Positions 1 to 11,994 of a stretch of DNA of 64,000 nucleotides are shown piece after piece. Made by a program: the position numbers and the translations under genes. How positions within the stretch are numbered: the stretch's first letter is position 1; the number at the start of each line of letters is the position of its first letter. The stretch lies in contig CM074809.1 in the NCBI GenBank assembly GCA_037447605.1, forward strand, positions 3,738,507-3,802,506, in the 5' to 3' direction. The notes beneath the pieces are model-generated. The model saw only the letters and a list, made by a program, of their open reading frames with translations. It made no database searches and had not been told where the DNA came from. Source of the DNA: Zygnema circumcarinatum. Taxonomy: Eukaryota; Streptophyta; Zygnematophyceae; Zygnematales; Zygnemataceae.

Positions 1-306
1 GCTGCGCCGACCCGGCGGCGGGGCCTCGCGGGGCTGCGGAGCGTACGGCAGGCGGGGGCGTAAGGGACTGCGGCTCCGCGATCGCGGGAGATCGACGGTC
101 GCTTGCGCCCGCTCGGGGCTGCGAGCGGTTTACATAAGGGATATCCTCTTTTCAGGAGCGTAGTTTTCCGTTCCTAGCTTTTTTCTTTTGGGCTTAGGTC
201 CTTTGCACCCAGTTGTTCGTGGTTACCCATGATGCCGATTTTGTCCATGGACATTTGATGGCCTCATCGCCATCGCGAGATCAATGCCACATCAATTTCT
301 CAAAAA
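1..306 (+). mobile_element. Probable 3' end of a non-LTR retroelement (LINE-like), truncated by window edge
   Basis: No coding domain is visible. The stretch from about 150 to 285 resembles the 3' end of the LINE fragment nested at 30492-31057: both run through a T/C-rich stretch into the same phrase (catttgatggcct) and then a short hairpin, GATGGC-loop-GCCATC, at 257-274 here and 31019-31033 there, followed by a similar tail. 3'-terminal stem-loops are a known feature of LINE RNAs recognised by their reverse transcriptase. The segment ends in a run of nine or ten A at about 301-310, compatible with a LINE tail. The rest of the element would lie left of the window. Confidence 0.45.
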
Positions 307-988
307 AAAAATGTACGGATCTACACGCCCGCTAGCAGAGCGTCATCCGTACATAACCGTACATATGTACCGTCCGTGTGCACCTTACTGTATTATTTAT
401 GGCCTTTTTCCAAAACCAATTTACGGGTCAGTCCTTAGGCCAGAATCCCCTGAGAATGCCTTATTATGGCAGTTTAATTGCCCACGCGTACGGTCCATAT
501 GTACGATATGTACGGCATATCTGATCGCCAGTGGCCAATCAGGGGTGACAAGCGACGACTAGGTCGGTGCCGTACGCCCTGGGGCTCCCCGGCAGCGGCG
601 CAGCGCCACCTGGTAGCTGGCGGGAGGGCGGGCCCGCCCTCCTCGCCTCTCCCTCTCCCCCCCTCTCTCCCTCTCTCTCTTCCTCGCCCTCTCTATCTCT
701 CTCTGCAATTTCGACTCTCTCCCATTCAGGGCCCCGCTCTCCCCCTCCGCCACTCTATCCCTTGCACCCCTCCCCATATCTCTCTCCCTCTCTGTCTCTC
801 TCTCTGCAATTCGGACTCTCTCCCATTCAGGGCCCCGCTCTCCCTCTCCGCCTCTCTATCCCTCGCACCTCTCCCTCTCTCCCTCCCACCGCGTGAATCT
901 CGAGCAGACATAGTTCACCCCTTCTCCCCATTCCTTCCACCGACGAGACCCTCAGTTTTGCGTCGTCGAATTTCTGACACGTGTCATC
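307..988 (+). promoter_or_regulatory. Upstream region of MFS gene 1 with CT-rich patch and a duplicated ~100-bp block
   Basis: No gene is seen. Positions 340-520 contain several GTAC/CGTACGG words. From about 640 to 890 the plus strand is almost pure pyrimidine. Within it a block starting at ctctctgcaattt (about 700) is repeated about 100 bp later (about 800), including the phrase cccattcagggccccgctctcc. The pyrimidine tract lies on the coding strand just before the ATG at 989, so it probably covers the core promoter and 5' UTR, like the pyrimidine patch of plant promoters. Confidence 0.5.
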
Positions 989-2886
989 ATGACGGAGGGC
1001 GACGCGGGAAGGGTAGCGGAGTCTGAGCCGCCCCTCTCGGACCCGTCTCTTCCCCCTCCTTCTTCTTCGTCTGCACAAGCAGCGAGTCATTCAAATGGAG
1101 AACCAAACATTCTGACTGCAATAACGCAACGCGAGAACTGGTTCCTGAAAGTTCTGCAAGGTTAGAACAAGCTCTTCCTACTCTTCTATTCAAATAAATC
1201 GCTTAAAAGAACCAAGTTAGGCCGAAATACGAACTTGGTATGAAGCCTATGTCTAGTTTCTATCATGGTACCCATCGGGCTCATCATCATTTAGCTCCAT
1301 ATGTAAGAAATCTTTGTTAACTTCAGATCTTATTTGCTTTTTTCCTTTTAATAATCGTTCGAATTCGGCTTCATGTTGTTGCCTGATCAGGTGCTATTTT
1401 TGTGGACACCGCCGGAATAAGCATGGTGGCTCCGTTTTTCCCTGCCTTCTCCCGCCGATTTGGATTCCACCAAGAAACAATCGCTTTACTTTTGGGAGTC
1501 CGCTCCTTCACTGCAATTGTGGCTGCCATTCCGATCGGAATACTGCTCCGCTTTTTGGGGCACCGCCGAGTTTTAATGTTCTCCTTCACTCTCGCCATAG
1601 CTGCTTGCCTCCTTTTGGCCTTTCCGAGAGGGTGGGAGACAATAGCTATCGCTCTCTGCCTTCAAGGGTTCTGCACACAAGCCATACGAACCGGCTCGGT
1701 TTCCTTCGCAACGAGTCTTTTTTCTCGAAGCAGAAGAAGTTTGGAGGAAAAGACACAAGCTGAAAAGGAGGCATCTGATGTGAAGACTTCAGAGGAGGAG
1801 AAGAAGCATGCGAAAGTAGGAAAAGAAGGAGGGACAGAGGAGGGAGAGATCGCGGTGAAAATTTTCCAAAAATCAACAGCTTTAGTCGCCATGATGGGAG
1901 TGATCTATTGCTGGACATCACTTGGAGGCGTGTTGGGACCTGTTGTGGGCTCTTATCTTTTTCAGTTTACATCGCCATGGATTCCCTTTGTTGCTATCGG
2001 AGGGCTGTGCTTGATTCTGGCCCTTACCTTCTCCTTCTTCAGACTAACACGAGGGGGAGGGTATGAGCTCGCTCAGAAGAAGGAAGGCGAACGCCCCGAT
2101 TTTGATGTTGTGGAATCGTCAGGATGCATGGGTTATGTCTCTAATGGGCAGCAGCAGCAGAAGAAGGGGTTCAGAAAGTTAACTTCAGTACCTTCGATGC
2201 CTTCCATTCCTGAAAATCAAGATGTGGGTGATGTGGAATTAGGGACAGTGAAGGGCGGGGTGAAGGATGGGCAGAAGAATGCGACTCTCTGGACATTGTT
2301 TCTCGCTGCATTCGATGACAGGGTTGGGAGAGGAATCCTTTACTTTGGGTGTATGCAGTCGATGGCTTGGGGGGTCTACGAAGTCGTTTTGCCGTATTTT
2401 CTCACAAAGAACTGCGGTTACAACACTGCGGAAATCGGTGTGGCATTCGGAATCAACAACTTCGTTTACTCGGTTTTGGCATTCTATGCTGGCCCCTTAG
2501 TTTCGATGATGGGTCCCAACTTCAGCGTCTTTTTTGGATGCCTTTTGTTGGCAACCACATTGCCTTTGATGTGCATTCGAGGGTTTTCGTGCTCCATGGG
2601 GGTGCAGTATGCCCTTAATGGGCTTAACGGTGTCAGTTTTGCCCTCATAGAGACGCCCCTTCTGGCGATGTTAGTTGATGTGGTAGCTCACGCAGGCATA
2701 CATGATGATGGGTTGTTGGTTTCTATTTACCAGTTGTTCTACACTGTAGGCTACGCAGTCGCTCCGTTCTTCGCCGCTTTACTTTTCCTGTGCTCTATGT
2801 CTGTGGGAGTCATGGGGGCCACTTCCTTAGTCTTAATCGCTGGGTTTCCGGTGTGGTTTTTGGGGAGAAGATCGGTTCAGTATTAA
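989..2886 (+). CDS. MFS transporter, SLC18/DHA1-like (copy 1)
   Basis: Two exons: 989-1160 and 1391-2886. The intron is GT-AG, phase 1, and the product is 555 aa. The N-terminal ~57 residues are hydrophilic. Exon 2 opens with TM1 (IFVDTAGISMVAPFFPAF), the vesicular amine transporter-type 'D..G..MV.P..P' start, followed by an MFS motif A variant (G-I-L-L-R-F-L-G-H-R-R). A long charged lysine/glutamate-rich loop (around residues 175-215) and a second loop split the helices into two halves. It faces copy 2 (5293-3576) tail to tail. The two share the same intron position and phase, so they are tandem-inverted paralogs. Known SLC18/DHA1 members are proton-coupled antiporters of amines or drugs; the substrate here is unknown. 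The start at 989 was chosen because it gives an open exon ending at a good donor in the right phase. Confidence 0.85.
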
Positions 2887-3575
2887 GCTGAATGGAATGG
2901 AATCAGCATAGTGGAAGCTTTATTAGTTAAAGCAGAAAAAGGCGCTAGAGAAAATGTTGCCGATTGGTAGGATCTGTGATCATGCAGACAAAATATTTGT
3001 CATGTTATGCAGATATGTAGAGTTGTAATACAAATGTAGATAATTTTACTCGATATCTTGTAGCTAATTGACCCGTAGTCTTTAGCATCTTGTAGTTTTT
3101 AACATCTTCTCCGGCGTTTGAGAAGAATAATAAATCACTGCAACGTTCAGTATGTCGAATTCTTAAAATCGAGATTTCAAACAAGGATGTTTAACTTGCC
3201 GTGTCAGAACGTGTTCTGGTTATCGAGTACAAATGTGATGCCAAGAGACTCAATTGGAAGAAATGACCCAGTAAAATGCTCACACACAATTCTCTAAAAA
3301 GGCCAGCAATTTCAAGAGTAAAAAAATGGCTCTATATTCAAATTCAAAACTTATCCGTTACAAAAAAAACAAACTCCCCGTTACAGCAGCTAAGTACCTC
3401 AACAATCCTCCGGCCTGCTAAGGAAAGGTGACAAAAGAAGAAAGGAGATGTTCATCTCCTTTTTTTTAAACGGGATACATACTATTTCAAACTTAAGCTA
3501 CCATAAAAATCCTATTCTCCCACTGCCCTCTCACTAAGCTGCTCTCCCTCTCTCTCTCTCTCTCTCTCCCCTCAC
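2887..3575. other. Shared 3' intergenic region between convergent MFS genes
   Basis: This AT-richer spacer holds both 3' UTRs. A possible plus-strand poly(A) signal (aataataaat) lies near 3127. A short CT repeat at 3541-3571 sits just after the copy 2 stop codon (on the plus strand). No ORF or RNA gene is seen. Confidence 0.5.
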
Positions 3576-5293
3576 CTAGACGTTGCTCTGCGGCGCTTTT
3601 CTTCTGCCCCACCAAACCACAGGAATGCAGGATAGAATAAAGAGTGAAGCGAGACTGATGAGAGATGCAGGCTCCATGTAAACCTTTAGTCCTGCAGCGA
3701 AAAGTGGGCCCAAAGCGGAGCCCAAAGTGAAGGACACGTTGTACATTGCCACAATGACTGCGTAGTCATTGAATCCGAGCTCGCCGAAAACTTCCACAAT
3801 GATCGGAAAGACTGGGGTAGAACTGACAGCAATAGCTATGCCCGCACAGAGCATAAGGAGAGACTGGGCAAGCAAGTTGCATCCCGGATTCCGCAGAAAT
3901 ATGATGGGCTGAACCGCGGCTTGGAAAAGAAGGCCCATAAGTATGCTAGCAGTGGGCCCTGAAATGTCCACTACCTGCTCTGCTTTGACAGTTGCAATGA
4001 AGTAGGCGACGGAGGAGACTCCGAACACAAGTCCAACCTGGGCAGTATCCATTTGACATTCTCGACGGAGGAAGAAGGGGAGGAGGACCTCCAGTGCTCC
4101 GAAGGAGACAAGTGTGACTACAGAAACTGCAAGGAGTGACAGAATTGTGGGATTCTTGCTTACTGTGACGAAGGTTTGAAGGAGCGAAGGCTCAGAATGC
4201 AGCAGCTCGTGGGAAGCGAGCTTATCATCGACAGCTTCAACAGCTGAAACTTCATCCTTCTCTCCTTCGTCCGGCAATATTGATACTTTGAGCATTCCTT
4301 TGCCGAATAGGCTTTCGCCACTAGTGAGAAGAAAAAGTGCCACAGTGACCAACAAAGTGAGCAGGGCTACGAGGGCGAAAGGAATCCATGGCGCGGTGTA
4401 TTGATACAGGACAGCCCCTGCAAAGGGACCAAGAAGATAGCCTATAGAAGCCATCCCAAACAACGTCCCAATGCTGCCAATCAGCTTCGAATTCTGACCG
4501 ATCTCCTCAGAACTCCCACTCCCACTCCCACTCCCATTCATGAGAAGTGGTTCTGAAAGCCATGTCTCGACATCAGTCCCAACCCTTTTCTTTATGGAGT
4601 CCGATTCATCCGAACTTTTCGAGCCTTCACGCTGCTGTTTTCCAGCCTCTCCATCCCCTCCATAAAGGTTTGCTGCTAACGAAAGCCCAGTCGTCCATGC
4701 AAGCTCACTGCATAGCCCCTGCAGGAAGAGAGCGAATGCAAGGAAGTGCCACGAGGGGGGTCGAGCCAACAGTAAGCAAGCGGCAATGGTTCCGAAAAAG
4801 GAGAGAAGAAGAATGTTCCGGTGGCCGATCCAAGCCACTGAGAGCCCAATAGGGGCTGCAGAGGCGATGGATGTGAAGCCCCTCAGCGCGAGAAGCGAGG
4901 TTATGGCTGCCTGTTCCAACTGAAACAGGTCGGCAAACGCGGGAAGGATGGGCACCACCATGCCGCTGGAGAGAGTGTCGATGAAGACGCCGACTGCAGA
5001 GGGAGGGAGGGCATGCAGGGGAGGGAGGTTAGGGCTTAGAAAGGATAAAGGAAAAGGATAAGCGCTCCAATATGGGTCCGATTGTCACTTGGAACTTTTT
5101 TAATACGTCTACATAAGGAATGAGGCATAAGCCGAGACCAAGATGACAGGAACAAACCTGCGATAAAATACTCCAGCAGGCGGCCTTTATTTCCGTCGGC
5201 GATCCAGGACAGTACTCGGGATCTCAAATCAGATAGCGGCTGATGCTGGTCATCAACATCATGAATCGGCGATGCTCTCTCGTTTTCCGCCAT
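3576..5293 (-). CDS. MFS transporter, SLC18/DHA1-like (copy 2)
   Basis: Two exons on the minus strand: 5293-5158 and 4993-3576, with a 164-bp GT-AG intron, phase 1, and a 517-aa product. Exon 1 encodes a hydrophilic N-terminus beginning MAENERASP. TM1 straddles the splice (YFIA/VGVFIDTLSSGMVVPILPAF) and carries the SLC18 signature Asp and 'MVVPILP'. A motif A variant (P-I-G-L-S-V-A-W-I-G-H-R-N) follows TM2. A Gly-Ser repeat (GSGSGSGSS) lies in the loop before the second half. Exon-intron structure and the first 100 residues align with copy 1. The gene probably exports or sequesters a cationic metabolite by proton antiport; the substrate cannot be deduced. Confidence 0.87.
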
Positions 5294-7584
5294 CCCTTTT
5301 CTTCACAAAGCCCAGCAAGCCTCGAAGCCCTCCCTCCTCCACCAGCAGGAGCAGCCAAATCCCAGTTCCAGGAGCTTATCAAAGAGCGCAACGGACGCGT
5401 TTTTGCGAGAAATAGTCTGCCAAAAGCGTGCGAATGGAAGGATTCCAGCCACAATCAGCTGGAGGAGCGATCTCAGCCCACAACCAATCCTAGCTCGACC
5501 TAAACCTATCTACTTAAAGGCGAGGCAGACAATCCCTAACAGTACTAACAGACCTGATATCCTCCGACTACTTGCGGGCCTCCCCGTGCTTAATTTATTC
5601 CCCCTCCCTCCCCGCCTCTGCGCCCCGCCCTGTAAGCAGCAGCAAGCTTTGCCCCCCCCCACCTTAATAGCACAAGGGGAGGGCTGCAGGGAGGGCGGGC
5701 AGTCACGTCACGTTCTGGATAGGACAAAATATAGGCACGTCATGTCGTGTCATGTCACGTCTCCCACTGACGTCACGTCATCAGAAAAGACGCGGCCGCT
5801 CGCCGACAGAGGCGGAAAGTTTTTTTTTGAGGCAGCATGATCTCCTTTGGGACACGTGGCATATGCGGAGTGGGCGACGGATAAACCCTGTCGGTACGGA
5901 ACATGTTTTCAGAGATTTGAAAGTGGGGTGCACGACAAATGTACCTGAACCCCTTTCGTACGGTGGCTATACGGTCGAGATGCCGGAGCCAATACAATCT
6001 GTTCCATACAAGACATGAACTGGACAGATCGGTTACATGAGTAAGGATTTCCAACTTAACTGCGTTTAAAACATAGATCCGCAGCTTGTAGCCAGTTCCT
6101 AGCCCCCTTTATACCCGACTTCTGCCAATTCTTCGCAATTCTGGAAAAAAGGAAAAGATTTTGAATCATTTTGAGTGGTGTCCTGACGTCCCGGGCAGCA
6201 TGAATCTTTTTCTGTTTTCTGACGTGGCAGATTCTTATTGGATAATTGTATTTTTTGTGTCCGTATACTAAATAAAGGGGAATGATGTTTGAAGGAATAA
6301 ATAAATAAAGGATGGAATATCTTTTGGAGCGGCGCACACGAAATGGAAAACTTCGATCGAAACTTCCTTACAAAAACGACAAATAGCCATCCATACGGAA
6401 TCGTACGGTCAATCGTACGGTCCAGATGTCCATACTGTATCGCCACGTAACTTTACTGTACTCAAGTTCCATGCAGAGGCCGGCCGGCCCTGTTAACTGA
6501 GATGCGGCTACATGCGAAATCGTATCGCGAATTCTTGAAACTGTGACATAGAAACAGAGTTCAGCCCACTTCAAGGTTTCTTAAATCAAACCTGTCCGGA
6601 ACCACCTTCCGATTGGTTAATTTGAACACGTGTCGTGTTTGGAATGGTGAAGAAAACATTTTTTGTTGGCCTCAGTAGTTTTCGGGCAGCAGACAGTTTG
6701 AATTGCCTGAAGGTTCCAGGATCCAACCTTTCCCCTCTCCCGCTCTACCGCGACTCTTGCCTCTCTTCTTCACTCTCTCCAACTCCCTCTCTCTCTCCCT
6801 CTCCCTCTCCCCCTCGCTCTCCCTCTTGCAGTACCACCTCCTGTTGTTTTCAGTAACTTGAGGAGTTTTCCGGAAGGTGCGGCTCCTTTGCAGCAAAGGA
6901 GCGGTACGGCCTGCTGCACCCCCCCTTTTGTTTCTCTTCTCCTTGTGCTCTCTCTGCTTCGGCTCTTGTCTGGCTCGCTCCCGCTCGCCCACTCTCATCC
7001 CTTCTCTCTCCGCCCATCCTCCTCTCCCTCTCAACCCTCCCCTGGTCCTGCATCTCTCCTGCCTTCACCATTTCAGTCTCCCTCTCTCGTCCTCTCTCTC
7101 CTCTTCTCTCCCTGCTTGTCTTCTCCATTTCTTGCTCTCCACTTCTTTTCTCCATTTCGAAAATTCTCCGCCGAAAATGATTTCTGCCGTTTGGTCCTAA
7201 TCGCTGTCTCCTATATTGTTACATGTCGCATTCACCCCTCCCCCCCCCCCCCTTCCGTTTCACTTCATTTTTTCTCTCATTGCTCCTCCTTTCTTCATCC
7301 CGGCCAACCCTAAAATCCCGCAATTCTTTCCATCATCACTACTCCCCATGTCCCTTTCCTCGCCTTCTCTTCCAGCCGCCCTCCTCTCTCCTTCCCTTCT
7401 TTAATATGTAATTTTCTTAACTTATTTCTGTCGTCAGAGTTTATTACCACCCCATGATGCCCTGTAAGTGCTTGCTAGGTCGACTTGTCAGATTTTTTGT
7501 ATCGAAATCAAAACCTAAACTGTATACATAACCTATTTCTCCGTCAAACGCTCGCGCGTTTGCAGTATCCAGTGAAGCCAAACA
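5294..7584. promoter_or_regulatory. Divergent promoter region with ACGTCA cluster and CT-rich tract
   Basis: No gene is seen in 2.3 kb. At 5702-5780 several ACGT/ACGTCA-type words are packed together (cacgtcacg, cacgtcatg, catgtcacg, tgacgtcacgtcat). These are classic targets of plant bZIP (TGA/CREB-like) factors and lie about 410-490 bp upstream of MFS copy 2. Degenerate GTACGG words occur near 5955 and 6395-6425. From about 6730 to 7390 the plus strand is pyrimidine-rich, with a C run at 7237-7252, and leads to the TMEM128-like gene at 7585. Longer ORFs in the CT tract are low-complexity shadows. Confidence 0.5.
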
Positions 7585-9120
7585 ATGGCTTCACAGAGGC
7601 ATGCTACCGTACAATCTGAAGTCGCAGAGCAAGGCTATGCATACGGCGGCGAAGTGCAAATGGAGTCATTTGTTGAAATGAAGGTCAAACATGACATGAG
7701 CGTTCGAAAACGTTCAATTTTTGAGACCCTTGGATGGCTTGCAACGGGCGCTCTGGTTCTCTGGTATGGAAATGGAAAGCGGGACTTCATATATGTGGTT
7801 CTTCACGACCCAAGACTTCGCAAGTAAGGAGGGGATTGCTTGAAGTGGGTTAATTATGCGAACTTTCGCATTTTGGAAGCAATTGAGAGTTGGGTTCTGG
7901 TTCGCTGCTCAGGCTCAGGCTTTGCAGAAGTAGGTCCTGCCGCTTGCTTTGCTTTTGCTGCTTGACGTCTCTCCTCTCCTTTATTTTATTTTTTTGGGCA
8001 TTGGACACGCATACTGATTTATGGCTTATGTCTTTTTATGTTTGCCTGTTGATTTTCTGCAGGCAAGAATTCTTCGTTGGGTGTTTGTGCGTTTTAGTGA
8101 ACGCCTTCATTTTTTTGTACCTCGCGGTTTGGGTCCGTGTTATCAAACAAGATTTGCGGGACTTTAACCTCGTGGTGCCCGGAGCGATCCCGACAGCCGC
8201 CATTCTTGGAATCTCATCGTACTGCATGTAAGAATCGCTCTCCTGAAACCTTTGTAGGGTTAACTTTAACGAGGGTGGGATATAGGATTCGAGGTTCTTT
8301 TGAGGATCGCTTTTCTGAAAGTTTCAGGGCTAACATTAACGAAATTTATGTGGAATCCGTTGTTAGTTTTAGGGCTAACTTTAATAAATGCTTATGTGAG
8401 AATATTGCAAGGCTCTTTGTATGTTAAATATGAAAGGGGAGAGGGAACGTTCTATGTTGAATGTGCGGAACTACAGATAGGTAGCTCTGTTAAAAACAGA
8501 AATTCGGTCCGTATAGCATGAGCCTTTTGCTCGTCATGGTTTCCTCTCATAGGAAGACCAAAAACTGCTTCCAAGGATGTGCAAAAAACTTAGTTCCATT
8601 TTTTTTTTTTTTTTGGATGAATATATGAATATTTTCTCTACTGCTAGCGCATGTTTTAGGGACAGGGCGTCTGCTACAGTGAGCCTGCTTCAAACAAAAT
8701 GCTTCAGTATTTCTTCTCCTTTTTAGGTTATAAATTAACTCTCGAAGGGGAGAGTTTGGGGAAACAGATTTGTGTATTCTATGTGGCCAATCTGGGGCTG
8801 GATTATCATTCCCATGCTGGTAAGAAATCATCGCACTTCTCACTGCATCCTTTCTGAAGTTTAGTTCCGATTGTTGTAACGATGATAAGGTGGGAAATGC
8901 CACATCCATTATTTTCTCACTCAAGATGGGCATTTCATCGGTATTGAATGAGGGTATAAGGTTAACCATTTAGTCACATTTCACTTCAAGAAGAATGACT
9001 AACTACAGCTTTCTAGTTACATGTCTCTGACTGACGGTGTTTCCTGTGCAGTACATCCTCTTCATGACGTTTGTGGTCATGGCGCCATACATTCCCCCGT
9101 ACACCAAGAAGAAAGATTGA
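7585..9120 (+). CDS. TMEM128-like multi-pass membrane protein
   Basis: Four exons: 7585-7823, 8063-8227, 8768-8819 and 9052-9120. All introns are GT-AG and phases agree, giving 174 aa. The first ~45 residues are hydrophilic. Four hydrophobic segments follow: one in exon 1 (TLGWLATGALVLWYG), two in exon 2 (CLCVLVNAFIFLYLAVWV and the AILGISSYC region, with VPGAIPTAA between them) and one in exons 3-4 (WPIWGWIIIPMLYILFMTFV). The protein ends in a lysine-rich KKKD tail, which could be a dilysine-type ER retrieval signal. Layout and the W-P-I-W-G / FMTFVVM pattern match the TMEM128 family of ER membrane proteins, whose role is poorly known. The 52-bp exon 3 is supported by phase and by the conserved tryptophans. 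Confidence 0.75.
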
Positions 9121-9643
9121 GAGCTGCATTATGCAGTTTGTAAAAGCTCATGTATTTCAAATTTTGCGGATGCATACATAGTTTCCCGTTTCTCGCTCCG
9201 TTTTCCAGTGGTCCAATCTTTGAGCCTTTTGCCCCAGTCTGACGGCTGTGTAGAGCCTCCCACTCCTCTCCTCTCTCCCCAACTCCCTTCTCTCTCTCTC
9301 TCACACACACACACAACACACGCACTCTATTTCACTCTCTCTCTTTCTCCACATGTGCTGCTTCTTGACACTAATCAATGTAGTATCCCCACTTTCCCAT
9401 TAATATGCAATACGCACTTGAAGGTCGTCCATGTGCAGATTATGAAGCCTTTCTATAAACGTTCCTACTCATGACTGATCTGTAGCTAGTCACAAGACGG
9501 CAACGCAATTGCCATGGCTCTTTGCTTGTGTGAAGATATCCTCTTTATTATAAATTAAAAGATAAGTAAAAATCGAAGGGAAGTACATAGGACATGTATC
9601 GGGGCACTGGGTCTTACTCCGATGAATGGATGGAGGGTCATCA
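9121..9643. other. 3' spacer between convergent TMEM128-like and hydrolase genes
   Basis: This holds the 3' ends of two convergent genes, a CT/CA microsatellite at about 9288-9345 and AT-rich sequence. No gene is seen. Confidence 0.4.
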
Positions 9644-11994
9644 TTAGCTCGCCAAAAAGTCCACAATGGCTCTGTTTACAAAAGTGGGCCTCTCCGCTTG
9701 AGGCATGTGGGCTGTTTTCGCAATGACTGCCAGCTGTGCTCTGTGTCCCAAATGGCTGTAACCAAAGCAAGCCTCCCCCGCACACGAGTACTTCTTTAAT
9801 AAATTTCGAAGAATGAGGCAAATTTTGTTCGGCGACAATGTCATTTAAAAGCCAAAGACTGAAGGAAGGGCGATAACAACATTCAATGGTGGTAGGGCCT
9901 CACCTTTGTAGCCGCTGCCCGAGATCGGGTGGGAAGAGCGGATCAAACTCTCCCTGAATGATCAGGACATCCTGTACGAGAAAATTGAGATAATTAAATC
10001 ATCAGCTGGTTGTCATCATCATCAGTCATTGACCACTTTTAGGAATTTCTTTCAAATGGTCACTAGCACAAGAGATGTAAACACTAAAAATGTCCCTTCA
10101 TTTACCTGCGTAATAGCTGGCACCTCAGAAGGCTCAAAGTGCTCTTTCCGATAACGGAGCCCCGTTTGCAGCTCCGCATGTTCCTTCCGTCGACTGTTTA
10201 CAAACATAGTCTGCAGAACAACACAGAGCACTCGATCGGAAGTTGTTCTACAGTGCTTTACGTCGAAGCATTATAGTTGAAACATCTGCAAAAACCAGTT
10301 CTCATCTCAAGTTGGGTCTGCACTCTCACTTTCAGCACCTCCTTCAGAATGAAATTTGGCACCCATGGCGGTCGATAGTATGCAAGTTTCAATAGCCGCT
10401 TCACTCCCTCTATGTCTTTCGGCAGCATTGCCGACACATATTCTACCCCCAATCGCTCTCCCATCTACGATAAAAGAAACAAACAAGTTAGTACATAAAC
10501 TAACCTTGTCCTTATAAAAAAAAGAAAAAGAGTTTCGCCCCCCAAAATGTTTTGCAGAATTGGACGGTGAAGGGCCTCACTACTTCTATGTCTCTGGGAG
10601 TTGCCAATATTCCTGTGGCCAATAAGACGATTTTTAGTACAGTATCTGGGTGACTCAGCGCAAGCTGATAGCTGACTGCTCCGCCATAACTGTAACCCAA
10701 AAGGTGAAAATTCGAAATTCCATAATGTTGCATGAGCTGCATGACCCTAAAACTTCGCAAAGTTAGTCACAAGCGCCCTACTGACTAAAAGAGAGGCTGT
10801 GAGCAGAAGATGATTTGCCTTGCTTTCCTGGAAACGAACCCGTTTAGGAGAGAAACAGCATTGACAATACGCAACTAAAAACCCTAAGCAAGATTGATGT
10901 TATCGATGTATGCACATGACGTGTACACGTATGGTCATTATCAACATGGATGGGGCCATGATGGCATGGGCATGCAGCATGGAACACAGAATATAACAGG
11001 ATATGACTAGAATGCTTCATACAAGAAAAGGACATCTCCGAAATTTGTTGAGCTACACTGTTTATCGTAGCTCCTTACTATCATGTTCGCATACAGGACG
11101 GGTTTATTTCACATCAACTAGAATTATACACAGCAACGATCAACTTCAGCCTATGGAACAGTACAGGACAACGCCTGCAATAAGAATTTTTCTTATGAAT
11201 TTCTCACAAAAACTGATGTAGAAAAGGTGCGAACTGACTTATGATTAAGGGAATAGTTTGAAAGAGTAAAGGATGAATGAAGCACGTTAAGTAAACAGCC
11301 CACCTTGTAGCAACTTTCTGCTTGAAATTCTTCCGACCTATCAGGGCTTGTGGTTGTGGAATCTCCGAAGAAAACGAGGTCAGGAATAAAAAGTTGAAAA
11401 TGCTTCGAAAGTGGGCCCAGCTGAATCAAAAAAGAAAAAAAGAGACGAAAAAAAATGAACTAGAGATGCTCCCATCACCTCAGCTGCGCAGGAATTTGCC
11501 TGAAATCTTACAAAAAATAAAATGGGATAAGAAACTCCGCTGACCTGCTTATCCCATTGCATCAAAGCGCTCGCGCCAAATCCGTGAAGAATTAACAGTG
11601 GAGAAAGGCCAGTTTTTCCCTTCTTCTTTGGAGCCCAACAGTGCATGGAGGTGTACTCGTCGATCTGAACCTGCTCCATCCTCCCAATTTTTTGATACTT
11701 TTTGAGTTTTTGGGGTCCGAAACTTGAATCTGGTTTAAGAATAGGACATTGCAATGCGAATGCAGGTGCTGGGAGAGAGTTAAAAATCAGCTGAATCATG
11801 AAAGTTCATGGGATTTCTATGCTTAACTGAAGAACAGGCTTAAAAAAAAGCCGTTCTCTTGGTCCCTTGCAATTGCTCTTGCAGTTTACCTGCTCGGATT
11901 TAAGGCCGTAAAATTGGTAAAGCCGTTTCAAGTACGAGTTGTAAGCAGAAAGGAAGCTGAAACTCGGCCCCTTTGCAGGTGGGGCTTCTCCCAT
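9644..11994 (-). CDS. Alpha/beta hydrolase superfamily protein (plant type)
   Basis: Eight minus-strand exons: 11994-11890, 11670-11545, 11420-11304, 10746-10581, 10464-10330, 10210-10106, 9971-9904 and 9755-9644, about 310 aa. The catalytic triad is visible: nucleophile Ser in G-Y-S-Y-G-G (exon 4), Asp in GEFDPLF (exon 7) and His in TAHMPQAERP (exon 8). The oxyanion region HGFGA is in exon 2, followed by IPDLVFFGDS in exon 3. The cap segment (LPKDIEGVKRLLKLAYYRPPW) and C-terminus match plant hydrolases of unknown substrate. All junctions fit in phase except exon 3 to 4: the donor after TACAAG is phase 0, but the acceptor TTTTAG leaves one extra G before the conserved GTC ATG. Either a small exon is missed between 11303 and 10747, or there is an indel or sequencing error. 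Confidence 0.85.

Noticed and set aside
478-1026. 182-codon plus-strand frame overlapping the MFS copy 1 start
   Set aside because: SLSLP repeats from the CT tract; a different frame from the MFS start at 989, with no conserved features.
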